Assembly: GCA_023433405.1 (NCBI GenBank)
Contig: JAEZCT010000067.1
Coordinates: forward strand, 14,109-78,108
Length of the DNA: 64,000 nucleotides
DNA from: Bacillota bacterium
Lineage (GTDB): Bacteria; Bacillota; Clostridia; Oscillospirales; Ruminococcaceae
Direction: 5' to 3'
The translations under genes were made by a program, and so were the position numbers. The notes below the pieces were generated by a model, which did no database searches, was not told where the DNA came from, and saw only the letters and a list, made by a program, of their open reading frames with translations. This document shows, one piece after another, positions 38,929 through 48,146 of this stretch. The stretch's first letter is position 1. Every line of letters starts with the position of its first letter.

Positions 38929-40062
38929 CTATCTCTTTTTCAGGCTTTGAATGCCCTGGGATAAAGCGCCGACAAACGCGGCGATTTCCTCCGCCGTTGT
39001 AAAACGGCTGATGCCCACGCGCAGCGCGCTTGCCACAAGCTCGGCGGGCAGCTCCGCCGAGCGCAGGGCATAGCTTCTTTTACCCTTGCCGCAGGCCGAG
39101 CCGCTGGATACATAAACGCCCCGTTCCTCCAAAAAGCGCATCATTACTTCAGAGGGGATACCCGGAACCGAAAGGTTTAAAATATAAGGAACCGCCTCAT
39201 CCGGCGAGTTGATTACGACCCGGGGCAGGCTCATCAGCTCCCCGCGCAGGTAGCTGTTTAAGGTGCGCACATGCTTATCGGCAGCCGCAAGATTCTTGCT
39301 GGCCTGCTCGGCGGCCTCGCCAAACCCCGCTATCAGGGATGTGGCTTCGGTGCCGGAGCGCAGGCCGCCCTCCTGCCCGCCCCCCAGAAGCTGTGGGGCA
39401 ATATTGAGCTGACGGTTCATATAAAGCGCCCCTACGCCCTTGGGTGCGTGCAGCTTATGCCCGCTCACCGTTACTAGGTCGAGGTAGGTGACCCCAAAGC
39501 GGATAGGCAGCTTGCCAAAGGCCTGGGACGCGTCGCTGTGCACCAGTGTATGGGGGTTTTTGCGCTTGACGGCCTTCGCAATAGCCTCCACATCCAAGAC
39601 GGAGCCGAACTCGTTGTTGACCGCCATAGCCGAAACGAGCACGGTGTTCTCGTCGGTTTGCTCGGCAAACGCCTCGGGGCGAATGTGCCCGTACTGGTCG
39701 GGGCAGAGCAGCACCAGCTCGTAGCCCTTAACCTCCAGCGCCCGGAGCGGCTCCAGCACCGAGGGATGCTCAAAGGCGGTGGAGACAATGCGCGCACCCT
39801 CCCGTCGGCCCTTAGCCGCCGCGCCGAACAGCGCAAGGTTGTTTGCCTCGGTAGCACCTGAGGTAAAGGTAATGGCTTCGGGTGCGGTACCCATGGCGGC
39901 CGCTATCTGAGAGCGGGCAATTTTCATCGCAAGCTCCGCCTCAAGCCCCATGCCGTGCAGCGATGAGGGATTGCCGTATTTGTTTACCATAACGTCATAC
40001 ACGACCTGTGCAACCTCCTTAGAGACTGCGGTTGTCGCGGCGTTATCGAGATAAGCTGCCAT
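38929..40062 (-). CDS. Cysteine desulfurase (IscS/NifZ type)
   Basis: This fold-type I PLP enzyme has the lysine in V-S-G-H-K-L-H-A-P-K-G and the active cysteine in S-S-G-S-A-C-G-K-G. It starts M-A-A-Y-L-D-N-A-A-T-T and has 377 residues. The open frame extends to 40185 but only 40062 has a good ribosome site (AAGGGGA) and the normal N-terminus. Pairing with thiI points to tRNA thiolation. Confidence 0.94.
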   Translation of the reverse strand: MAAYLDNAATTAVSKEVAQVVYDVMVNKYGNPSSLHGMGLEAELAMKIARSQIAAAMGTAPEAITFTSGATEANNLALFGAAAKGRREGARIVSTAFEHPSVLEPLRALEVKGYELVLLCPDQYGHIRPEAFAEQTDENTVLVSAMAVNNEFGSVLDVEAIAKAVKRKNPHTLVHSDASQAFGKLPIRFGVTYLDLVTVSGHKLHAPKGVGALYMNRQLNIAPQLLGGGQEGGLRSGTEATSLIAGFGEAAEQASKNLAAADKHVRTLNSYLRGELMSLPRVVINSPDEAVPYILNLSVPGIPSEVMMRFLEERGVYVSSGSACGKGKRSYALRSAELPAELVASALRVGISRFTTAEEIAAFVGALSQGIQSLKKR

Positions 40063-40329
40063 TGTTACAAGGTCCCCTTCCCCGCAAAACGCGCGAAGCC
40101 CTGCCGCCCGCCCTGCCTGATGATTTTTGTATACCCGCCGCGAAAGCGCCGCTGTAAGGCGGTTTTGCGCCGGGCAGTGTATCATTAATGACGCGTTTTA
40201 TTGACCAAGATTATGCTCTCATAATTATACCTTATCCGCGCTGCTAATACAAATAAATTAATAAAACTTCCACATATTTAAGCACCCTTGGGGAAAAATA
40301 CTTCCATATGGTCATCCATCTTTCTTCTA

Positions 40330-40439
40330 ATACTAACAACCGATAATAAAGTGTATATAAATCAAGTATAACGCTTTGGTTTATGGGCCTTCACCCGGAT
40401 TTTTATCTACAACGCTACACTTTTTGAGGGGATTAGTAT
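40330..40439. repeat. Family A hairpin repeat (degenerate)
   Basis: This runs from ATACTAACAACCGATAAT to GGGGATTAGTAT, with CACCCGGATTTTTAT inside. It fills part of the 446-base gap between the divergent desulfurase and ypeB genes. No promoter was confidently read in the remaining AT-rich bases. Confidence 0.75.
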
Positions 40440-40508
40440 AAGGTCGCCTTAGCTTTTCGCGAGACTGAAAAAATTCCTCAAACGTACAGGAAAGGATTGT
40501 TTCGGAAT

Positions 40509-41855
40509 ATGGAACGACGCTCCCGGGTTCGCATTGCCAGTTTCTCCACCGCGGTTTTTGCCATTATGTCAGGGTTTATCATTAAGGGGTATACCATGGC
40601 GACCGATTACCGCACAAAGCTTGAGTATACCTACCAGCGCGCGCTGGTAGACCTGAGCGACGATGTCACCGAGATTAGCACCACGCTCAACAAAAGCCTT
40701 TACGCCGGCACCCCCGCACAGCTTACGCAGCTAACGTCCAAGCTTTTGCGCGACTGCGACGCGGCAAAATCCAGCCTTTCGCAGCTGCCGGTGTCCGATT
40801 TTCATCTGGACGGCACCAATAAGTTCGTTTCGCAGGCGGGTGAGTACGCCTCCAGCCTGACGCGCAAGCTTTCTATCTCCCAGGACATTACCGATGAGGA
40901 GAAGGCAAACCTTCAAAAGCTGTGCGATTACTCCCGCACTCTTGCCGAGTCCATTAACGCCATGCGCAACGACATTGAAAAGAGCGGCATGAACATCGGG
41001 GAGGTATTTGCTGCGGTGAAGGCGGAGGGAGACGCGGTGGAGGGCGATGTACCCACCATCACCGACGGCTTTCAGGATATGGAGGACGGAATGCAGGGTT
41101 ACCCGACCCTCATTTATGACGGCCCGTTCTCCGACCACCTAATGGAACGCGAGCCTCTGTTAACCAAGAACGCGGCGGCAGTCTCCCGTGAGGATGCCCG
41201 CAAAAAGGCGGCTGTGGCGTTAGGCGTCGATGCTTCTCAGCTTAAGGACGACACCGACGAGGAAGGTAAAATGCCCTCCTACTGCTTTAAGTATGAGCAA
41301 ACCAACATCTCGGTAACCAAGCAGGGCAACCTCATTAGCTATATGGTCAATTCCCGCGGGGTAAGCGAGGGCTCTCTCAGCGTAAAGGATGCGGGGGTTA
41401 AGGCGGGCGAATACCTGCGCAAGCTGGGGATAGAGAACATGGTGCAAAGCTATTACGACACCATGAGCAATATTTGCGTGTTTAACTTCGCCTATGAGCA
41501 AAACGGTGTTATCTGCTACCCCGACCTGATTAAGGTGGGCGTTGCGCTGGATAACGGCGAGATTGTAAGCTTTGAATCCCGCGGCTTTATCACCAATCAC
41601 AGGGAGGACCGGGAGCTGCCCGCCCCCGCAATCAGCGAGGAGCAGGCGAAAACAATTGTAAGTAAGCTTTTAACCCCCGAGCGGGTGCGCCTGTGCGTCA
41701 TCCCCTCTACCGGACAAAACGAAGCCTATGCCTATGAGGTGCTGTGCAAGAGTAAGGATGACCAGAACATTCTCGTTTACGTCAACGCCATGACCGGCGC
41801 GGAGGAGCAGATACTCATTCTCATAGAAACGGAGTCGGGCGTTTTAACTATGTAG
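40509..41855 (+). CDS. ypeB: Germination protein YpeB
   Basis: An N-terminal membrane anchor (about 12-30) is followed by a coiled-coil region and repeated YpeB/PepSY-like domains (448 residues). YpeB normally stabilises the spore cortex-lytic enzyme SleB, which is encoded next to it in Bacillus. No sleB is adjacent here. A TTG at 40497 abuts AAAGGA, so the ATG at 40509 is used. A terminator follows. Confidence 0.88.
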   Translation: MERRSRVRIASFSTAVFAIMSGFIIKGYTMATDYRTKLEYTYQRALVDLSDDVTEISTTLNKSLYAGTPAQLTQLTSKLLRDCDAAKSSLSQLPVSDFHLDGTNKFVSQAGEYASSLTRKLSISQDITDEEKANLQKLCDYSRTLAESINAMRNDIEKSGMNIGEVFAAVKAEGDAVEGDVPTITDGFQDMEDGMQGYPTLIYDGPFSDHLMEREPLLTKNAAAVSREDARKKAAVALGVDASQLKDDTDEEGKMPSYCFKYEQTNISVTKQGNLISYMVNSRGVSEGSLSVKDAGVKAGEYLRKLGIENMVQSYYDTMSNICVFNFAYEQNGVICYPDLIKVGVALDNGEIVSFESRGFITNHREDRELPAPAISEEQAKTIVSKLLTPERVRLCVIPSTGQNEAYAYEVLCKSKDDQNILVYVNAMTGAEEQILILIETESGVLTM

Positions 41856-41886
41856 CGTTGATTATCATTTCGTGTTCAAGCATTAC

Positions 41887-41929
41887 ACCGGAGCCGCAGG
41901 CGGGTAAGCCACGCGGTTCCGGTTTTTTT
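41887..41929 (+). terminator. Terminator of ypeB
   Basis: An 11-bp stem with one G-U pair (41887-41897 with 41913-41923) and a 15-base loop is followed by seven T. It lies 32 bases after the stop. Confidence 0.85.
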
Positions 41930-41965
41930 ACCACTTATCAGCTTATTTCATAAACAGTGTAGCCC

Positions 41966-42541
41966 TTAAAAAAGCTCCCGCGCCGCATAAACGGTAACAC
42001 CCAGTGCGCCGCAGGCCAGCATAACAAACACCGGGTTTTGCTTAAACCGCCGCAGGATAAACAATGCCACGGCAAACAGCGAAAGGGATAAGAAATCGAG
42101 GCTTGAAAAGGCAACGGGCAATCCGTCGGAGCCAAACAGCGCCACCAGCAGGACGGAGACGGCCGCCGTGCCAATCAGCCCCGCCGCCGTGGGGCGAAGC
42201 CCATCCAGCGCCCCCTGCACCGCCGCTGTGGCGCGATATTTAAGGTACAGCCCTGAAAGCACCAGCACAATCAGGCAGGAGGGAAGCACACAGCCTATGG
42301 AGGCAAGCACCCCGCCCCATACACCCCCCAGCCGCAGTCCCACAAACGTCGCGGCGTTAAGGGCGATTGGCCCCGGCGTCATCTGCGAAATAGCAACCAC
42401 GTCTGCAAACTCGGCGGTGGTCAGCCAACCGTTAATATCCACCACCTGCTCCTTTATCATGGGCAAAACGGCGTAGCCGCCGCCAAAGCTGAATAGACCA
42501 ACCTGCATAAACGCAAGCAAAAGAGAAACCATCTCCCGCAT
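41966..42541 (-). CDS. Chromate-type (CHR) transporter half, second subunit
   Basis: The short-chain CHR domain starts L-L-L-A-F-M-Q-V-G-L-F-S-F-G-G-G-Y-A-V-L-P-M-I and contains Q-M-T-P-G-P-I-A-L-N-A-A-T-F-V-G. About 191 residues and five or six helices. The ATG at 42541 lies one base after the stop of the first half, so the pair is translationally coupled. Paired short CHR proteins act as one transporter; whether chromate is the real substrate is unknown. Confidence 0.9.
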   Translation of the reverse strand: MREMVSLLLAFMQVGLFSFGGGYAVLPMIKEQVVDINGWLTTAEFADVVAISQMTPGPIALNAATFVGLRLGGVWGGVLASIGCVLPSCLIVLVLSGLYLKYRATAAVQGALDGLRPTAAGLIGTAAVSVLLVALFGSDGLPVAFSSLDFLSLSLFAVALFILRRFKQNPVFVMLACGALGVTVYAARELF

Positions 42542-42542
42542 A

Positions 42543-43145
42543 TCAACTGCCGCCCCCCTTGTTGTTCTCTCTCGTTTTGTGCTTATGCCCGTGCTTTTTG
42601 TTCCACGCGCTAAGCGCAACGCCAAACATGCCGCCAAACACAATAACCAGCACCGTATTAACGCGAAACACAAAGGTTGCCCCAAAGGCGGCCGCCATTA
42701 CCGCAAGCTGCAGGGCATTTTTTTGCCGGTACGCGGCAAGGCACATGGTAACCACAACATCTGCCATAACCGCCGCGGCACCCGCCTGCATACCCCGTAA
42801 CGCCGCCTCGATATAGGGATTATTTTGAAAAAGGGTGTAAAACGCCGTAACAACTGATATAATAATAACAGGCGGCAGGATTGTCCCCAGCACGGCGATG
42901 GCAGCCCCCAGGTTGCCCGCCACGCGCGAACCCACCAGCTGGGATGCGATGATGGCGATGGAACCCGGTGTCGCCTGGGCAATGGCGGTAAAATCGAGCA
43001 TCTCCTCCTCGGTAATCCAACCATATTCATCCACAAACCTTTTTTTTATCAGTGATACAATCACATAGCCGCCCCCAACAGTCATCGCGCTGATGGAAAG
43101 GGTGGCAAGGAACAGTTGCAGCAAATGCTTTTTGTTTGCTCGCAT
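42543..43145 (-). CDS. Chromate-type (CHR) transporter half, first subunit
   Basis: The CHR domain is seen in M-T-V-G-G-G-Y-V-I-V-S-L-I and A-I-A-Q-A-T-P-G-S-I-A. The highly charged His/Lys C-terminus (K-K-H-G-H-K-H-K) may bind metal. AGAAGG about 11 bases upstream supports the ATG at 43145 (about 200 residues). The frame is open further to 43238, with another ATG at 43169 but a poor ribosome site. It forms a pair with the downstream half. Confidence 0.88.
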   Translation of the reverse strand: MRANKKHLLQLFLATLSISAMTVGGGYVIVSLIKKRFVDEYGWITEEEMLDFTAIAQATPGSIAIIASQLVGSRVAGNLGAAIAVLGTILPPVIIISVVTAFYTLFQNNPYIEAALRGMQAGAAAVMADVVVTMCLAAYRQKNALQLAVMAAAFGATFVFRVNTVLVIVFGGMFGVALSAWNKKHGHKHKTRENNKGGGS

Positions 43146-43249
43146 TTGGGTAAACGCCTTCTTTTTCATGGTTTTATCAAACATTTTGGGCGCGACAGAG
43201 CTTGCGCGGCAGCTGGGATGGATTTTATTATAGCACATTTTCTTTTATC

Positions 43250-43302
43250 CTAATAACCGATTAGAAAGTGTATAGTGTATAAATGTGTAGGGGATTAGTA
43301 TT
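43250..43302. repeat. Family A repeat, internally deleted
   Basis: Only the two ends remain: CCTAATAACCGATTAGAAAG and GTGTAGGGGATTAGTAT, with the central block lost. It lies upstream of the chromate-type genes and of the pilin gene. Confidence 0.6.
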
Positions 43303-43449
43303 ATGGTTCCTAAACACAAAGCGAAATGCCGGATATAATTACAAAAGATTTAAATTAAAAATAGAAAACATGTCCTGAGTTCTTGGCAAAACGGAATAAT
43401 GAGTAAAAGGACGCAGGCGGGAAAAAATAAAAGCGGGAGGTTATAAATT

Positions 43450-43863
43450 ATGTTCAAACGTCTTTATTCCACCTTAAAAAAGAGCGACCGCGGCTTTACG
43501 CTGATAGAACTCATCGTGGTCATTGCCATCATCGGTATTCTTATTGCCATTCTGGTACCGTCAATGATAGGGTTTGTCAACAGCGCCAGAGAGGCCTCCG
43601 TTAAGGCAACGGGCAAAACGCTGTATACCGCCGCGCAGGCCTATGTGACAGACCTTGTGCAGGTAAAGGGGCAGGCTGTGCCAGCCGCCGGTGACATTAC
43701 CGCAACCACATTGCTGACAAACAACCTTTTAACCCAGGGCTTAAAAACCGGCGCAACCTTTACGGTAGACGCCATAGACGCCCAGGGCAACATTACACAG
43801 TGCACCTATACCGAAAACGGCATCTCCGTCGTGTACCCCGCAGGAGCGGTTGCAACCACCTGA
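43450..43863 (+). CDS. Orphan type IV prepilin-like protein
   Basis: The class III signal D-R-G|F-T-L-I-E-L-I-V-V-I-A-I-I-G has the expected glycine cleavage site and Glu at +5, followed by a hydrophobic helix and a globular domain of about 90 residues. Length is 137. No prepilin peptidase, pilus ATPase or other pilin gene is adjacent. GGGAGG precedes the ATG. The protein lacks cysteine pairs and could be a major or pseudo-pilin. Confidence 0.88.
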   Translation: MFKRLYSTLKKSDRGFTLIELIVVIAIIGILIAILVPSMIGFVNSAREASVKATGKTLYTAAQAYVTDLVQVKGQAVPAAGDITATTLLTNNLLTQGLKTGATFTVDAIDAQGNITQCTYTENGISVVYPAGAVATT

Positions 43864-43888
43864 AGCGATTTTTGTCCTAAAAACATTT

Positions 43889-44050
43889 AGAACCTGTTCT
43901 CATAGCTTGCAATACCATTTAGACGGCAATTTTTCCGCCATACTGCGTTGATAATGCTCGGAAATTCGGCAAGTATTCCTGCGCTTTTCGCCTTGTCTGG
44001 CAAAAAATTTCTCGTCTATATGGTATTTCTCACTCATGAGAACAGGTTCT
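43889..44050. mobile_element. 162-bp element with terminal inverted repeats (MITE-like)
   Basis: The ends are 15-bp perfect inverted repeats (AGAACCTGTTCTCAT and ATGAGAACAGGTTCT). The symmetry continues imperfectly for about 45 bases inward (AATACCATTTAGACG with CGTCTATATGGTATT). There is no coding capacity. The same AGAACCTGTTCTC sequence occurs alone at 5030-5042, upstream of leuD. Confidence 0.7.
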
Positions 44051-44074
44051 TAGGCAAACGGATAGAAGCTTATC

Positions 44075-44122
44075 ATAAACCGCGGTGCAGCAAAACCTTT
44101 CGCTGCACTGCGGTTTATTTTC
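44075..44122 (+). terminator. Terminator downstream of the prepilin gene
   Basis: A 17-bp stem with one G-U pair (44075-44091 with 44102-44118) and a 10-base loop is followed by TTTT. It lies beyond the 162-bp element, which may have inserted between the gene and its terminator. Confidence 0.78.
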
Positions 44123-44266
44123 AATCGAAAGGTGTCCGCCGCAACAAAAAACCGCCGTCGTTTTTCGTTTGTCCGCAAATTATCGTAGGGATTCTAGGCG
44201 AATAATCGAGAAACAGCCGTGATTCGGTCATGAGAATTATCACGATAAAAATTGGCAATTATATCA

Positions 44267-44295
44267 TTGACAAGCAGTCGCGTGAAAGCTAATAT
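44267..44295 (+). promoter_or_regulatory. nrdDG promoter
   Basis: TTGACA (44267-44272), 17 bases, TAATAT (44290-44295). The predicted start near 44302 leaves an untranslated leader of about 217 bases before nrdD. Confidence 0.78.
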
Positions 44296-44297
44296 AT

Positions 44298-44344
44298 ATG
44301 TTATATACAGTAGACATCAACGAAACAATCTCAATATATTGTGT
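44298..44344. promoter_or_regulatory. Pair of NrdR-type boxes
   Basis: TCTCAATATATTGTGT at 44329-44344 closely matches the NrdR box (ACACWATATATTGTGT-like). A weaker partner, ATGTTATATACAGTAG at 44298-44313, starts exactly 31 bases earlier, the usual three-turn spacing. The boxes cover the predicted transcription start of nrdDG. NrdR is the ATP/dATP-sensing repressor of ribonucleotide reductases. Confidence 0.65.
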
Positions 44345-44518
44345 TTTTACACATTTTTCGACACGTCATAAATGGCTTAAGGGCTTCTGCGTTTTTCCAA
44401 TTTTCGCGCTGCTTCGCGCGGGCGATTTCACAAACAGCTGCCCCAAAGCCCGGCCCCCGCAATTTTTATGGCGTCCTTGCGCCACATGGCGCAGGTGCCG
44501 GAAAGGCATGGTCTTAAA

Positions 44519-46624
44519 ATGTTGACACACATAATCAAGCGCGACCGAACCACGGTTCCCTTTCGGCGGGAAAAGATTGTCCTTGCCATCTTCAAGGCAG
44601 CCGCCGCCGTAGGCGGTGATGATTTCACTACAGCGGAACGCCTCACCGACGAGGTGCTCCGCATTGCGGAGGCAAGGTTCTCCGACGGGGTTGCAGAGGT
44701 TGAGGGCATACAGGATATGGTAGAGACGGTACTGATTAAGGCAGGTCACGCCAAAACCGCCAAGGCATACATCCTGTACCGGGAAAAGCGCCGCGCCGCG
44801 CGGGAATCCAACGCCCTTATCGGCGCGACCATCGCGATGTTTACCGAGTACCTGGGGGACCGCGATTGGCAGATTAACGAAAACGCAAACACGCAAAAAT
44901 CTATAAATGGGCTGAATAACTATGTGCGCGAGGCGTTTACCAAAAACTACTGGCTGCACGAGATTTATACCGAGGATATCCGCCACGCCCACCTTTCGGG
45001 GGATATTCACCTGCACGACCTCGGTTTTTTCGGCCCCTATTGCGCGGGATGGGATTTAAAGCAGATTTTACTAAACGGGTTCGGCGGCGTACCGGGTAAA
45101 ATAGAATCGAAGCCCCCGCGCCATCTGCGCACCTTTCTTGGGCAGGTGGTAAACTCCACCTTTACCACGCAGGGCGAAAGCGCGGGCGCACAGGCATGGT
45201 CGTCCTTTGATACCTACTGCGCGCCGTTTGTGCGCAGCGATAAGCTGGATTACGCCGAGGTAAAGCAGGCCATGCAGGAGTTTATCTTTAACCTGAATGT
45301 CCCCACCCGCGTGGGCTTTCAATGCCCTTTTTCCAACCTCACCTTTGACCTTGTAGTGCCCCGCACGCTGCGTGACGAGTGCGTGATTGTGGGAGGCAAG
45401 GCGCAAAAGGAAACCTACGGGGATTTTCAGGAGGAAATGAACCTGATTAACACCGCGTTTTGCGATGTAATGATGGAGGGCGACCTCAAGGGGCGGGTGT
45501 TCACCTTTCCCATTCCCACCATCAACGTCACCAAGGACTTTGACTGGGAAAGCCCGGTCACCGACCGGTTTATGGCCATTGCCTGCAAATACGGCATCCC
45601 GTATTTTTCAAACTACATAAATTCCGACCTCTCGCCGGAGGATGCGCTGTCCATGTGCTGCCGCCTGCGGCTGGATACCACCGAGCTGCGCAAGCGGGGC
45701 GGGGGATTGTTCGGGTCTAATCCCCTCACCGGCTCGGTGGGGGTGGTGACGATAAACCTGCCAAGGCTTGCATACCTCTCGAAAACCGAGCCGGAGTTCT
45801 GCGCGCGGCTGTGGCAGCAAATGAACACGGCGCGCAACAGCCTGGAGATTAAGCGCAAGGTGATAGAGGCTGAGACCGAGCGGGGGCTGTACCCCTATTC
45901 CGCTAACTATTTAAAGGATGTAAAGGCGCGCACCGGCAGCTATTGGAACAACCACTTTAATACCATCGGGCTGATTGGCATGAACGAGGCGTGCCAGAAC
46001 CTTTTAGGCGAGCGCTACGACCTGACAACCCCCGAGGGACAGGCGTTTGCGGTGCGAACGCTTGAGTATATGCGAAGTGTCATTAAGGACATTCAGGACG
46101 AAACGGGCCATTACTATAACCTCGAGGCCACCCCGGCGGAGGGGACAAGCTACCGCCTTGCCAGTATGGATAAGGAACGCTTCGGCGATATTTTATGCGC
46201 CGGGCGGGATATCCCCTACTACACCAACTCCTCCCAGCTGCCCGTTGGCTATACCGACGATATCTTTGAGACGCTAAAGCTTCAGGACACCCTGCAAACC
46301 CTGTACACCGGCGGCACCGTTTTGCACCTGTATTTGGGTGAGGAGATTAAGGACACGGCCTCCGCAAAAAGCCTTTTGCGCAAGGCGTTTACCCGCTTCA
46401 AGCTGCCCTACCTCTCCATTACCCCCACCTTCTCGGTTTGCCCCAATCACGGGTATATGTCCGGGGAGCATTTCATATGTCCCCAGTGCGGAGAGGATGC
46501 AGAGGTATGGACGCGGGTGGTGGGCTACCTGCGTCCGGTGCAGAATTTTAACAAGGGTAAGGTGGAGGAGTACGCGCGGCGAAAACCGTATTCCCTGCCG
46601 GAACAGGAGCTTGCCACATTATGA
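44519..46624 (+). CDS. nrdD: Anaerobic ribonucleoside-triphosphate reductase
   Basis: NrdD makes dNTPs without oxygen using a glycyl radical. An N-terminal ATP-cone (about 1-95; I-I-K-R-D-R-T-T-V-P-F-R-R-E-K) for allosteric control is followed by the ten-stranded barrel. A C-terminal zinc motif C-P-N-H and C-P-Q-C and the glycyl-radical loop R-V-V-G-Y-L-R-P complete it (about 701 residues). The frame is open from 44468; the ATG at 44519 gives the normal N-terminus, but the ribosome site is weak. It overlaps nrdG by four bases. Confidence 0.95.
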   Translation: MLTHIIKRDRTTVPFRREKIVLAIFKAAAAVGGDDFTTAERLTDEVLRIAEARFSDGVAEVEGIQDMVETVLIKAGHAKTAKAYILYREKRRAARESNALIGATIAMFTEYLGDRDWQINENANTQKSINGLNNYVREAFTKNYWLHEIYTEDIRHAHLSGDIHLHDLGFFGPYCAGWDLKQILLNGFGGVPGKIESKPPRHLRTFLGQVVNSTFTTQGESAGAQAWSSFDTYCAPFVRSDKLDYAEVKQAMQEFIFNLNVPTRVGFQCPFSNLTFDLVVPRTLRDECVIVGGKAQKETYGDFQEEMNLINTAFCDVMMEGDLKGRVFTFPIPTINVTKDFDWESPVTDRFMAIACKYGIPYFSNYINSDLSPEDALSMCCRLRLDTTELRKRGGGLFGSNPLTGSVGVVTINLPRLAYLSKTEPEFCARLWQQMNTARNSLEIKRKVIEAETERGLYPYSANYLKDVKARTGSYWNNHFNTIGLIGMNEACQNLLGERYDLTTPEGQAFAVRTLEYMRSVIKDIQDETGHYYNLEATPAEGTSYRLASMDKERFGDILCAGRDIPYYTNSSQLPVGYTDDIFETLKLQDTLQTLYTGGTVLHLYLGEEIKDTASAKSLLRKAFTRFKLPYLSITPTFSVCPNHGYMSGEHFICPQCGEDAEVWTRVVGYLRPVQNFNKGKVEEYARRKPYSLPEQELATL

Positions 46625-47307
46625 GATTTGCGGGGCTGCTTAAAAGTACGCTTGTGGATTATCCCGGCATGGTAGCCTGCGTGCTGTTTGCCGCGGGCTG
46701 CAACATGGATTGCTTTTACTGCCACAACCGCCCTTTGGCCGAAAACCGCCTGCCCGCCCTCACCCAGCGGGAGGTGCGCGGCTTTCTGGCTTCCCGGGCG
46801 GGAATGCTCGATGGCGTGGTGATATCCGGCGGTGAGCCGACGGTGTGTCTTGGGCTGGTTTATGAGCTGAAATGGCTCAAATCCCTGGGCTATAAGGTCA
46901 AGCTCGATACCAACGGGGCAAACCCCCGGGTGGTGGAGCGGATTCTGGAAAAAGGGCTGTGCGATTACTTCGCGGTGGATTACAAGGCCCCCGCCGCCCG
47001 CTACGCGGAGGTTTGCGGCAGAGGTGCCGACGCGCAGCGGGTGCTGGAGACAATACGCCTGTTAAGCGAAAGCGGCGCGGTGTTTGAGGTGCGCACCACG
47101 GTTATCCCTCAGCTTTCGGCGGACGATTTGCTGCAAATGGCAAGGGAGCTGCCCCCCGTGCCCCGGTATTCCCTCAACCGTTACCGCCTGCCCCTTGCTT
47201 ACCCCGCCGCCGAGCGGGAGCGGGTGCTCGCCCCCGCTTTGACACAGTGGGAGCTTGAGCGCCTTGCGGGAGAGCTGCGCACGGTCCAGCCAAACTGCGT
47301 GGGGTAG
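46621..47307 (+). CDS. nrdG: Anaerobic ribonucleotide reductase activating protein (radical SAM)
   Basis: The cluster motif C-N-M-D-C-F-Y-C-H-N and the glycine-rich I-S-G-G-E-P-T SAM site are present (228 residues). NrdG installs the glycyl radical on NrdD. The ATGA overlap with nrdD gives translational coupling. The sequence is of the longer PflA-like NrdG type common in Clostridia. Confidence 0.93.
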   Translation: MRFAGLLKSTLVDYPGMVACVLFAAGCNMDCFYCHNRPLAENRLPALTQREVRGFLASRAGMLDGVVISGGEPTVCLGLVYELKWLKSLGYKVKLDTNGANPRVVERILEKGLCDYFAVDYKAPAARYAEVCGRGADAQRVLETIRLLSESGAVFEVRTTVIPQLSADDLLQMARELPPVPRYSLNRYRLPLAYPAAERERVLAPALTQWELERLAGELRTVQPNCVG

Positions 47308-47349
47308 GCTCATGTTGAATAATGCCTTGTAACGGCGGTAATATAGATT

Positions 47350-47450
47350 ATACTAATATCCGATTTAAAAGAGTATAAAAATCAAGTGAAAAGCTTTAAT
47401 TTATGGGTTTTCACGCGGATTTTTATCGACTCTTTTTGAGGGATTAGTAT
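47350..47450. repeat. Family A hairpin repeat
   Basis: This 101-bp copy, close to consensus, runs from ATACTAATATCCGATTTAAA to GGGATTAGTAT. It is nearly identical to the copies at 62829 and 63778. It lies 42 bases after nrdG. Confidence 0.85.
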
Positions 47451-47517
47451 TACAACGCACCGAATGCATGATAGTGTGGCTATGAAAGCAAATCCAAGGA
47501 AAACGCCCCGCTCACGA

Positions 47518-47620
47518 ATACTATTTTCCGATGAAAGTATTGATAAAAAATCTTCGTCAAAACCCATATATCAAAGTTTTTGACTTAATTTTTTATTTAC
47601 TTTTAATCGGATAATAGTAT
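47518..47620. repeat. Family B hairpin repeat
   Basis: This 103-bp copy runs from ATACTATTTTCCGATGAAAG to ATCGGATAATAGTAT. CGCCCCGCTCACG just before it and GTGAGCGGGGCG just after it are inverted repeats. The element therefore appears to sit in the loop of what was once a terminator hairpin. Confidence 0.8.
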
Positions 47621-48146
47621 AACAGGTGAGCGGGGCGTTTTTGGGGTAACGAATCGCGGCGTCAGCCGGACGATTCTATGCACAGCAAAAATGCGGCCAT
47701 AAAACGGGTAAGGTAGGGGGGATTTGCGTAAACGTTTACTGCTTAAAAAGAAAACGAAAAGTGAAATGATTGCTAAAATATTTACAAGGATGAAAAGAAG
47801 ACAGTTAGTTTAGCAAAAGCTGCGGCGTATGCAACAATTTAAGGGTAGTGTTTGCGGAAAAAAGCGATGATGTTGGCGGCTCCCGTTTCGTGGTGAAGTG
47901 TTTGGCAGAAAAAGCAGAAGTGTGACATGTGGGTGTCATGTTAAACGGGTGCGGTGCAGTTCTTATGGCCCAAGCTGTGCGCTGAATGACCGAAAGCCAG
48001 AGGGGATATCCAAGTGAAGACCGCATAGAAGCAACAACCATAACTGTATCAGCTCCGGCACGGCTCAAACAGGTGAGAAAATAAAAGGGGAAAAGAGAAT
48101 GTGGTAATACAAATTGCAAATAAACGGTTGAAAACCACGTTTTGTA
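47621..48146. other. Gap without a recognised gene; contains a GTAAACGTTTAC palindrome
   Basis: No supported gene was seen. The 12-bp palindrome GTAAACGTTTAC (47728-47739) resembles operators of LacI/CcpA-type repressors, but no promoter or gene start lies beside it. The region lies between nrdG and the convergent dehydratase. Confidence 0.4.

Noticed and set aside
47728..47739. GTAAACGTTTAC as a CcpA cre site or LacI-type operator
   Set aside because: The palindrome is convincing in shape, but no promoter or gene start is beside it, so no regulatory call was made.
47805..48119. 104-codon minus-strand frame after the dehydratase gene
   Set aside because: No ribosome site, no recognisable motif and composition like noncoding sequence.
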